From contig CAZEPT010000036.1 of the NCBI GenBank assembly GCA_964514225.1, positions 1 through 6,790 of the forward strand: 6,790 nucleotides of DNA. Direction: 5' to 3'. The position numbers and the translations under genes are program-made. Below the pieces are notes generated by a model, which worked only from the letters and a program-made list of their open reading frames with translations, was not told where the DNA came from and did not search any database. This document shows positions 1 through 5,147 of the stretch, one piece after another. This stretch comes from CAZEPT01 sp964514225. GTDB taxonomy: Bacteria; Patescibacteriota; Minisyncoccia; Phycocordibacterales; UBA9973. Numbering within the stretch: position 1 is the stretch's first letter; the number at the start of each line of letters is the position of its first letter.

Positions 1-362
1 CCTTCAGGGTTGATCAGGTACGAGATACGTTTCGTTCCGCCTGTATCAGTTTCGGTATCGTACATTCTCATGACTTTCTTTTCTGTGTCTGAGAGGAGAG
101 TGAAGGGAAGTTTGTACTTTGAGATGAATTTCTCGTGAGATAGCTCAGAGTCTTTTGAAACACCTAAGACGACAATATCATTCTCTTCATACGCTAAAGC
201 TTGGTCACGGAGCGCACAGGCTTCTTTAGTGCACCCTGGCGTATCGTCTTTGGGGTAGAAGTAGAGCAAGACCCACTGACCTTCATACTGGGATAAGTTG
301 TGTATGTCGCCCATATGGTCCGGAAGCTTAAAATCCGGAGCTTGTGTTCCAACTTCTAACAT
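1..362 (-). CDS. bcp: Peroxiredoxin, BCP/PrxQ type (3' end beyond window)
   Basis: Thiol peroxidase that reduces hydrogen peroxide and organic hydroperoxides in the cytoplasm, normally recycled by thioredoxin. The 120 visible residues begin MLEVGTQAPDFKLPD, the usual opening of the AhpC/TSA thioredoxin fold. Residues 36-44 read YPKDDTPGC, the active-site PxxxTxxC motif, giving peroxidatic Cys44. Cys49 follows in CTKEAC, the position of the resolving cysteine in atypical 2-Cys BCP enzymes. Arg112 in KRISYLI fits the conserved active-site arginine. BCP proteins usually have about 150-160 residues, so roughly the last 35 lie beyond the left edge. The ATG at 360-362 has no Shine-Dalgarno sequence but a TATACT box 6 nt upstream, so the mRNA may be leaderless. 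The gene lies 35 nt downstream of the TerC-like gene on the same strand. Family assignment is firm; the natural reductant cannot be read from the sequence. Confidence 0.95.
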   Translation of the reverse strand, partial: MLEVGTQAPDFKLPDHMGDIHNLSQYEGQWVLLYFYPKDDTPGCTKEACALRDQALAYEENDIVVLGVSKDSELSHEKFISKYKLPFTLLSDTEKKVMRMYDTETDTGGTKRISYLINPE

Positions 363-368
363 GGGTTC

Positions 369-396
369 AGTATACTATGTCCGCCCACAATGGAAA
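369..396 (-). promoter_or_regulatory. Candidate promoter of the peroxiredoxin gene
   Basis: On the minus strand a TATACT -10 box (369-374) lies 6 nt before the peroxiredoxin ATG, and a weak -35, TTTCCA (391-396), lies 16 nt further upstream. A start point at normal distance from this -10 would coincide with the A of the ATG, giving a leaderless transcript. The promoter sits in the short gap after the TerC-like gene, so read-through from that gene is also possible. Confidence 0.45.
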
Positions 397-397
397 T

Positions 398-1366
398 TTA
401 GGCGCTGTGGATTACAGGTTGGTTCGTACTACTAAAGTCATCTTTGAGATTTTTAATGTGTACTTTTGATTTCCAGAAGAAATACACAATAATCCCGACA
501 GTTGAAACAGGGGAGACCCATTCAGGGATATGGACACCAAAACCGTGGAGAAGCATAACCGAACCTAGGACGAGGATCGAGTACATAGCACCATTTTTGA
601 GGAAGACATATTTTTTAATCCGGTCGATATTTCCGACGGTCAGCTGACGGACAACAATTGCACCGATTCCGTTTCCGATTAAAATGAGGGGGACAGAGAA
701 TGTAAACGCGAATGCTCCTAAAACGCCATCGATCGAGAATGTCGTATCGATGACTTCTAAGTAGAGAATCTTACTGACGTCGGACATGTTGCTTGCGTTT
801 GAGAGGAGAGCTTTTTCAGCGTGTTCTGCATTTTGTTTGAAACCATGAGTGATGAAAAAGGCAGTAGAACCGACGACTGCGGCAAAAGCGATTGCATCAT
901 TTATCTTGAGGGCTTTCCAGACAACGTACGAGAGGAGAATAGACACTGATGCATAGAACCAGACGCCGTTCTTGAGGAAAAATTTTTCTGTACGTTTGAG
1001 GCCGAAGTGCTTGTCCTCCAAAAATATCCAGTGGAGGAATAGAAATACTAAGAAGATTCCACCTCCGGTCATGAGGATCGGTGCTGAACGTTCGATGGAT
1101 TCTTTGACACTCGGATCATTTGAGAATGTGGCAGTAAACGAGCCGATGAGACCGAGATTCATATTCATAAAGTAGACGATCATCCATGGTAAAACTCCGC
1201 GGACAATAACGACAGCAAAGAGAATACCCCAGGTCAAAAACCACTTTCGAGCTTTGGGCTTCATTGTACCGACTACTTCGGCGTTGATAATTGCATTGTC
1301 GATTGAGGAGATTGTCTCAAAGATGATTAATCCGATCACAACCATAACTATTGAAATCCATGTCAT
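398..1366 (-). CDS. TerC/DUF475-family integral membrane protein, probable metal-ion transporter
   Basis: A 322-residue polytopic inner-membrane protein with about 8-9 hydrophobic segments. It shows the internal duplication typical of the TerC superfamily: the first repeat has an acidic motif in a membrane helix, FETISSIDNAI (E17, D23, N24), and the second has YLEVIDTTFSIDG (E204, D207, D213). In TerC-type proteins such as Alx, TerC and YkoY, these acidic residues are linked to manganese export, including metal supply to exported enzymes. The overall pattern, including the GGGIFLVFLFLHWIFLEDKH segment (residues 101-120), best fits the DUF475 branch, whose substrate is not established. The ATG at 1364-1366 has an extended -10 box 8 nt upstream and no Shine-Dalgarno sequence. 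The peroxiredoxin lies 35 nt downstream, which would suit a shared role in oxidative or manganese homeostasis, but that is inference. Confidence 0.85.
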   Translation of the reverse strand: MTWISIVMVVIGLIIFETISSIDNAIINAEVVGTMKPKARKWFLTWGILFAVVIVRGVLPWMIVYFMNMNLGLIGSFTATFSNDPSVKESIERSAPILMTGGGIFLVFLFLHWIFLEDKHFGLKRTEKFFLKNGVWFYASVSILLSYVVWKALKINDAIAFAAVVGSTAFFITHGFKQNAEHAEKALLSNASNMSDVSKILYLEVIDTTFSIDGVLGAFAFTFSVPLILIGNGIGAIVVRQLTVGNIDRIKKYVFLKNGAMYSILVLGSVMLLHGFGVHIPEWVSPVSTVGIIVYFFWKSKVHIKNLKDDFSSTNQPVIHSA

Positions 1367-1374
1367 ATTGGTTT

Positions 1375-1383
1375 ACTGTAGCA
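1375..1383 (-). promoter_or_regulatory. Extended -10 promoter of the TerC-like gene
   Basis: The minus strand reads TGCTACAGT, an extended -10 element (TGn plus TACAGT), ending 8 nt before the ATG of the TerC-like gene. No convincing -35 is present, as is usual for extended -10 promoters. Transcription would start within about 2 nt of the ATG, implying a leaderless or nearly leaderless mRNA. Confidence 0.45.
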
Positions 1384-1415
1384 TACAAGAGCTTAGAATA
1401 ATAAAAATGTGTAAT

Positions 1416-1445
1416 AAAAAAGACGCTTGAGGCAAGCGTCTTTTT
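1416..1445 (-). terminator. Rho-independent terminator of the 90-residue membrane protein gene
   Basis: A perfect GC-rich stem GACGCTTG (1422-1429) / CAAGCGTC (1433-1440) closes a 3-nt loop and is flanked by A6 on the left and T5 on the right. On the minus strand the hairpin is followed by six T residues. It lies 72 bp beyond the stop codon of the 1518-1790 gene and upstream of the TerC-like gene's own promoter, so it separates the two transcription units. The T tract on the plus strand makes it potentially two-way. Confidence 0.85.
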
Positions 1446-1517
1446 AAATGGGGTGTATATAAAAAACTAAATTTAATTTATTTACATTAAAACTAAATGA
1501 ATTTTTTCCCCAATTTT

Positions 1518-1790
1518 TTAACCAACACGAGTCGGTGTCCGGAGTTCAACACCTCCAAAATATTTTGGGTTGTTGATGTTCCTTTCTGATCTCAAGGCGT
1601 CTGAGATTTCTTTTTGTAACTGGTGACGTGATTTGGCTGCCGTAGTGTTTTGTCCCTTTTTGTATTGAGTTATGGCAATTTTAATTATTATTACAATCCC
1701 ATAGCCGATTGTAATAATAGCAATTAAAAACAAAAATGCACTGATGCTCTCTGAGTCATCAGTTGTGGTTTTACTGATTAAAAGGTTCAT
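1518..1790 (-). CDS. Small single-pass membrane protein of unknown function
   Basis: A 90-residue protein not recognised as a member of a known family. A polar N-terminus (residues 1-15) is followed by one long hydrophobic segment at about 16-40 (SAFLFLIAIITIGYGIVIII and onward). A basic tail (YKKGQ, KSRHQLQK, RSER) then ends near TPTRVG; the basic residues suggest a cytoplasmic C-terminus. An in-frame TAA upstream leaves ATG at 1788-1790 as the only standard start; no Shine-Dalgarno sequence precedes it. The gene has its own terminator and is divergent from glutamate dehydrogenase. If the palindrome at 1909-1958 is its promoter, the mRNA leader is about 110 nt and contains a stem-loop. A weak TAAATA 8 nt before the ATG could be an alternative leaderless promoter. 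That it is a real gene is supported by the terminator and by coding-like composition rather than by homology. Confidence 0.6.
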   Translation of the reverse strand: MNLLISKTTTDDSESISAFLFLIAIITIGYGIVIIIKIAITQYKKGQNTTAAKSRHQLQKEISDALRSERNINNPKYFGGVELRTPTRVG

Positions 1791-1861
1791 GGTCTGTTTA
1801 TTTAGAATGTAAAAAATATGGTTTCTTTAGGCTAACTGTACTCCCCTCCGTTCCTTCCGTC

Positions 1862-1895
1862 AACGATACTTATCCACCTCTCATAAGTCATCGTT
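1862..1895 (-). other. Imperfect stem-loop in the divergent intergenic region
   Basis: AACGATACTTAT (1862-1873) pairs with ATAAGTCATCGTT (1883-1895), giving 12 base pairs with a single bulged C (1889) and a 9-nt loop. No T tract follows on either strand, so it is not a typical terminator. If transcription runs leftward from the palindrome, this hairpin forms in the 5' leader of the small membrane protein gene. On that strand its loop is purine-rich (GAGAGGTGG). It matches no riboswitch known to me. Confidence 0.5.
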
Positions 1896-1908
1896 TAAGA
1901 GAAGAGAT

Positions 1909-1936
1909 AGTATAACTCCCTACCTATTTTTTGCAA
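1909..1936 (-). promoter_or_regulatory. Leftward half of the symmetric promoter
   Basis: On the minus strand TTGCAA (1931-1936) serves as a -35 and TATACT (1909-1914) as a -10, with a 16-bp spacer. Transcription would begin near 1902 and run toward the 90-residue membrane protein gene, giving a leader of roughly 110 nt. The call follows from consensus matching and symmetry only; the -35 matches four of six positions. Confidence 0.4.
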
Positions 1937-1958
1937 AAAATAGGTAGGGAGTTATACT
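1931..1958 (+). promoter_or_regulatory. Rightward half of the symmetric promoter, toward glutamate dehydrogenase
   Basis: TTGCAA (1931-1936) as -35 and TATACT (1953-1958) as -10 are separated by 16 bp. Transcription would begin near 1965, about 22 nt before ATG 1987. TTGCAA is its own reverse complement, so the same six bases form the -35 for the leftward promoter. The 22-28 nt leader has no Shine-Dalgarno sequence. Confidence 0.45.
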
Positions 1959-1986
1959 TAAAAATACTTATTAGTCATAAATATAT

Positions 1987-3216
1987 ATGTCCATGAACAA
2001 TCCATTTGAAAATGCACTTATGCAATTGAGTCGAGCTAATGCCGTGAAAGAATTCCCAAAAGATTTTATCGATGAGATATCTCACCCGACCCGAGAAGTT
2101 CGTATCTGTATCCCTGTAAAAATGGATAGCGGGGAACTCAAGATATTTGAAGGCTATCGTGTCGAGCATAACAATGCCCGCGGTCCGTTCAAAGGCGGAA
2201 TCCGTTTCCACCAAGATACTGACACACATGAAGTGAATGCACTCGCGTTTTGGATGACACTCAAGTGTGCGGTCGCAAACATTCCGATGGGTGGAGGAAA
2301 GGGTGGTGTGACGGTGAACCCGAAAGAACTCTCAAAGACAGAACTCGAAGCACTTTCTCGCGGATGGGTAAGAGGGATGATACCAATTCTTGGTCCAGAG
2401 AAAGATGTACCAGCGCCTGATGTGAATACAACACCTCAAATTATGGAATGGATGACTGATGAATATGAAAAATTGACGGGGGATATGAGAAAGGCTACTT
2501 TCACTGGAAAACCACTTCACGCTGGAGGATCAGAGGGGCGGGGAGCTGCGACTGGTCTCGGTGGATTTTATGTCTTTGATGCGCTTCGTGTTTTGCACGG
2601 GCTTCCAGAATCGTGCACTGTGGTAATTCAGGGATTTGGAAATGTTGGAGGTAACGCCGCTGAAATATTTGAAGCACATGGACATAAGGTGGTGGCTGTC
2701 TCTGACTCAAAAGGAGCGATCTATAATCCTGAAGGTTTTTCTATTAAAGCACTGAACGAATTTAAAGAAGCGAATAAGACGATTGTCGGATTTCCAGGAT
2801 CACAGACAATCACTAATGCTGAACTTTTGGTTCTTCCTTGTGACGTATTGATTCCGGCTGCACTTGAAAATCAAATCACCGACGTAAACGTAAGTATCAT
2901 CAAAGCAAAATTTATTCTGGAGCTCGCCAATGGACCGATTACTCCTGAAGCGGATGAAATTCTTTTCAAACGAGGTATTCCTGTCGTGCCTGATATTTTA
3001 GCGAACTCCGGAGGTGTGACTGTCTCTACCTTTGAATGGGAACAAAACCTTAAAGGAGAGCACTGGAGTGAATCAGAAGTGAATCAAAAACTCAAATCTA
3101 TTTTGGATACTGAAACGCTTGTTGTGTATGAAAAAGCAAAAATCCTCCGAACAGATTTAAGAAGAAGTGCATTTATAGTCGCACTTGAACGTATTGCAGA
3201 GAAGATGGGATACTAA
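1987..3216 (+). CDS. gdhA: Glutamate dehydrogenase, hexameric small-subunit type
   Basis: Cytoplasmic enzyme that interconverts glutamate with 2-oxoglutarate plus ammonia using NAD(P). The 409 residues match the usual 410-450 of this class. The N-terminal substrate domain holds GPFKGGIRFH (K69), K93 in TLKCAVANIP, GGGKGG (K105) and PAPDVNT (D145). The spacing of K69, K93, K105 and D145 equals that of the Clostridium symbiosum residues K89, K113, K125 and D165, so the active site appears intact. GSEGRGAATG (181-190) leads into the Rossmann domain with GFGNVG (216-221) and D240 after the second strand. ELANGPITPEAD and GGVTVSTFEWEQN (S347) complete the family signature. Cofactor preference cannot be decided by eye. 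A second ATG at 1993 is an equally plausible start. The gene is divergent from a small membrane protein across a perfect palindrome and ends at a two-way terminator. Confidence 0.97.
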   Translation: MSMNNPFENALMQLSRANAVKEFPKDFIDEISHPTREVRICIPVKMDSGELKIFEGYRVEHNNARGPFKGGIRFHQDTDTHEVNALAFWMTLKCAVANIPMGGGKGGVTVNPKELSKTELEALSRGWVRGMIPILGPEKDVPAPDVNTTPQIMEWMTDEYEKLTGDMRKATFTGKPLHAGGSEGRGAATGLGGFYVFDALRVLHGLPESCTVVIQGFGNVGGNAAEIFEAHGHKVVAVSDSKGAIYNPEGFSIKALNEFKEANKTIVGFPGSQTITNAELLVLPCDVLIPAALENQITDVNVSIIKAKFILELANGPITPEADEILFKRGIPVVPDILANSGGVTVSTFEWEQNLKGEHWSESEVNQKLKSILDTETLVVYEKAKILRTDLRRSAFIVALERIAEKMGY

Positions 3217-3250
3217 AGAATGATAAATTAAAAAGTATACATATGAAATG

Positions 3251-3282
3251 AAAAAAGAGCAGTCCGAGAACTGCTCTTTTTT
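3251..3282. terminator. Two-way intrinsic terminator between gdhA and a membrane protein gene
   Basis: GAGCAGT (3257-3263) pairs with ACTGCTC (3270-3276) around a 6-nt loop, flanked by A6 (3251-3256) and T6 (3277-3282). Hairpin plus T tract is present on both strands. It lies 34 bp after the gdhA stop and 8 bp beyond the stop of the convergent gene ending at 3291, so it should end both transcripts. Confidence 0.9.
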
Positions 3283-3290
3283 GAATTGAT

Positions 3291-3683
3291 TTAAACATTG
3301 TGAATTTTTTTACCATACATATTTGATATAAGTCCGAAGACAACAAACATCATGATTGTCGTAAAAATACTTACATGCATCTGTTGTGGAGTTTTAATAG
3401 TCTCCATGGTCAAGTGTTGGAGGGTGCATACCAGGGCTAATCCAGTGCTCAAAGGCAGGCCTAGTTTGATCGGTAATTGATATTCATCAACTGTGCTTGG
3501 AAAAAATGTAATTGGAACGTATATACACAGAGCTACTATGTAGAGGAATATATTGCCTGCCTTCCATGTAGCAGGTGAAGGTTCGAGAGTATAAATCATA
3601 AGGCAGAGCCCTACGAGGAACAGATGGAGAAAGTTAAAGTACGTTTTATTCATAATGAAAGAGTTTTGATTTAAAATAATCAT
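3291..3683 (-). CDS. Small multi-pass membrane protein of unknown function
   Basis: About 130 residues with three or four hydrophobic segments: FLHLFLVGLCLMIYTL, IFLYIVALCIYVPITFF, a weaker LGLPLSTGLALVCTL, and STIMMFVVFGLI-like sequence near the C-terminus (FTTIMMFVVFGLISNMYGKK). A basic tail, GKKIHNV, closes it. It is not recognised as a known family and has no conserved polar motif inside the helices that suggests a substrate. The frame is open from a TTG at 3725, but the ATG at 3681-3683 has a perfect TATAAT box 7 nt upstream, so I place the start there (MIILNQNSF). A third candidate is ATG 3653 (MNKTYFNF). The gene shares a terminator with gdhA and its upstream end faces the divergent VirD4-like ATPase gene about 90 bp away. 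Confidence 0.65.
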   Translation of the reverse strand: MIILNQNSFIMNKTYFNFLHLFLVGLCLMIYTLEPSPATWKAGNIFLYIVALCIYVPITFFPSTVDEYQLPIKLGLPLSTGLALVCTLQHLTMETIKTPQQMHVSIFTTIMMFVVFGLISNMYGKKIHNV

Positions 3684-3690
3684 ACTACAT

Positions 3691-3696
3691 ATTATA
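3691..3696 (-). promoter_or_regulatory. -10 box of the small membrane protein gene
   Basis: On the minus strand a perfect TATAAT lies 7 nt before ATG 3683. No good -35 is found 16-18 bp upstream. The position implies a leaderless or nearly leaderless transcript. If ATG 3653 were used instead, the leader would be about 30 nt and still lack a Shine-Dalgarno sequence. Confidence 0.45.
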
Positions 3697-3753
3697 AAAA
3701 AAGCAAGTTTTGTATTTTTACTCAAAATAAAAAATACCGACTAAAAACTTGTA

Positions 3754-3762
3754 TGGTATACT
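3754..3762 (+). promoter_or_regulatory. Extended -10 promoter of the VirD4-like ATPase gene
   Basis: TGGTATACT is an extended -10 element (TGn plus TATACT) ending 8 nt before ATG 3771. It overlaps the first codons of a longer frame that opens at ATG 3753, which argues that 3753 is not the true start. No clear -35 is present. Confidence 0.5.
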
Positions 3763-3770
3763 TTTCATAT

Positions 3771-5096
3771 ATGGCAAAAGCCGGCAAGATTCAATTAATT
3801 AAATACGCTCCACCTCCACCGGAACTTCCGGAATATGGAAAAATTAAACCGGAAGATGTTTCTTTTATCGGTCGGACAAACTACGTCGCTGCACTTGAAG
3901 AGAAGCGGTATATATTTGGTATTAAGCGTGAAGACAGGAAGCGTCATCTCTATATCATCGGGAAATCCGGTATTGGAAAGTCAAAGCTCCAAGAACTCAT
4001 GGTTCGTCAAGATATTGCGTATGGATACGGTGTTTGCGTTGTCGACCCTCATGGAGAACTTATTGAGAGTATTTTAGATTTTATTCCAGAAAATAGAATT
4101 AATGATGTATGTATTATCGATCCAGGTGATATTAATTTTCCTGTGGCGTTTAATCCACTCTTGGGTATCAAGCCAACTTTTAAACATCAGTTTACTCAAG
4201 GTTTGGTTGAGATATTACAGAAGCAGTTTGGGAGTACTTGGTCGCCGCGGCTTGAGCATGTTTTTCGTTTTACGATACTTGCTCTTTTGGATTACCCAGA
4301 AGCAACAATGGAGGGAATGATTTTAATGTTAACAGAGAACTCATATCGACAAAAAGTTATTGAACAGATCACAGATGATATGGTTAAACGTTTTTGGATG
4401 CACGAATTTAATGAGTGGACTCAAAAATTTGATTCAGACGCTATCATTCCTTTGGTGGGTAAACTTGGGCAGTTTGTTTCAGATCCGATGCTTCGTGGTA
4501 TTTTTGGACAATCACAGAATAAGATAGATTTAGAAAAATTAATGAATAATCAAAAGATTATCCTGGTAAATCTCGCCAAAGGTAAAATAGGAGATGAGAA
4601 AGCATCATTTTTTGGTGCACTCTTTTTACTTAAACTGAAACAAGCCGGCATGGCTCGTGCAGATTTAGATAAAACTCTTCGTCAAGATTTTTATTTATAT
4701 ATGGATGAATTTCAAAATGTCGTGACCGATACTTTTGAAAACATGTTATTGGAATCTAAAAAATATGGAATTTCGCTGACGCTTGCTCATCAATACATCG
4801 CACAACTTGTGCCTAAAGTGCAGCAAGCTGTGTTAAATCATGTAGGCTCAATTATCGCATTTCGTTTGGGGGGAGATGACGCTCTTAAATTTAAGCCAGA
4901 ATTTGCACCAGTTTTTGATACGAAAGACCTCATTAATCTAGGGGTGGCGGAGTTTTACATTAAAATGACGATTGATGGAGAGAGTTATGATCCATTTTCT
5001 GCCGAGACACTTAAAGTACTTGCACCTACACATCCGTCATATCGTGATCGTATTGTGGATGCATCAAGAGATGAGTTTGCTGGAGTTCTCAATTAA
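3771..5096 (+). CDS. VirD4/TraG-like P-loop ATPase (type IV secretion/DNA-transfer family), soluble form
   Basis: A 441-residue RecA-like motor ATPase related to conjugative coupling proteins. Walker A is GKSGIGKS (64-71), preceded by RKRHLYII. VDPHGEL (91-97) is the characteristic motif after the second strand. DFYLYMDEFQNV (306-317) is Walker B with the glutamate of DEFQ. ESKKYGISLTLAHQYIAQL (328-346) is the strongly conserved sensor region of the TraG/VirD4 group, and GDDA near 368 resembles its usual continuation. The N-terminus is proline-rich (YAPPPPELPEYGK) and has no membrane segments, unlike classical VirD4 proteins with two N-terminal helices. Stand-alone soluble versions are common in CPR genomes, where their job is unclear; DNA uptake, conjugation or genome maintenance are possible. 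No relaxase or other secretion genes lie nearby. ATG 3771 is preferred because ATG 3753 lies inside the promoter. Confidence 0.88.
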   Translation: MAKAGKIQLIKYAPPPPELPEYGKIKPEDVSFIGRTNYVAALEEKRYIFGIKREDRKRHLYIIGKSGIGKSKLQELMVRQDIAYGYGVCVVDPHGELIESILDFIPENRINDVCIIDPGDINFPVAFNPLLGIKPTFKHQFTQGLVEILQKQFGSTWSPRLEHVFRFTILALLDYPEATMEGMILMLTENSYRQKVIEQITDDMVKRFWMHEFNEWTQKFDSDAIIPLVGKLGQFVSDPMLRGIFGQSQNKIDLEKLMNNQKIILVNLAKGKIGDEKASFFGALFLLKLKQAGMARADLDKTLRQDFYLYMDEFQNVVTDTFENMLLESKKYGISLTLAHQYIAQLVPKVQQAVLNHVGSIIAFRLGGDDALKFKPEFAPVFDTKDLINLGVAEFYIKMTIDGESYDPFSAETLKVLAPTHPSYRDRIVDASRDEFAGVLN

Positions 5097-5101
5097 ATTC
5101 T

Positions 5102-5141
5102 ATACTAAAAACAGCGAGCGTGTGCTCGCTGTTTTTAGTAT
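5102..5141. terminator. Two-way intrinsic terminator between the ATPase and DUF1003-like genes
   Basis: A perfect 18-bp stem (5102-5119 with 5124-5141) closes a GTGT tetraloop. The GC core CAGCGAGC / GCTCGCTG is flanked by A5 and T5 on either side. It lies 5 bp after the ATPase stop and 6 bp beyond the stop of the convergent gene, so it can end transcription in both directions. Confidence 0.9.
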
Positions 5142-5147
5142 GCTGGA

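Larger units (their letters stand above)
1909..1958. repeat. 50-bp perfect palindrome between divergent genes
   Basis: Bases 1909-1933 are the exact reverse complement of 1934-1958, with no loop and no mismatch. The centre reads TTTTTTGCAAAAAA, the flanks carry the run CTCCCTACCTA and its complement, and the outer ends read AGTATA and TATACT. Pairing stops immediately outside. As DNA it could extrude a cruciform or bind a dimeric regulator. As RNA it would be a very stable 25-bp hairpin, but the T6 tract is inside the stem rather than after it, so it is a poor match to an intrinsic terminator. The arrangement of -35 and -10 boxes favours a divergent promoter. Confidence 0.95.

Noticed and set aside
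1446..1517. Short direct repeats of AAACTAAAT in the AT-rich gap after the small membrane protein gene
   Set aside because: Nine-base matches in very AT-rich DNA are expected by chance, and no symmetry or promoter geometry links them.
1800..1908. A tRNA or known riboswitch in the divergent intergenic region
   Set aside because: There is no cloverleaf, no T-loop GTTC pattern in the right place and no recognisable aptamer core; only one stem-loop stands out.
1909..1958. The palindrome as an intrinsic terminator
   Set aside because: Its T run is at the apex of the stem and no T tract follows the hairpin on either strand; it also lies upstream of both genes, where no transcript needs ending.
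1975..2710. Minus-strand open frames opposite glutamate dehydrogenase
   Set aside because: They lie wholly or almost wholly opposite a strongly conserved enzyme and show no domain-like pattern of their own.
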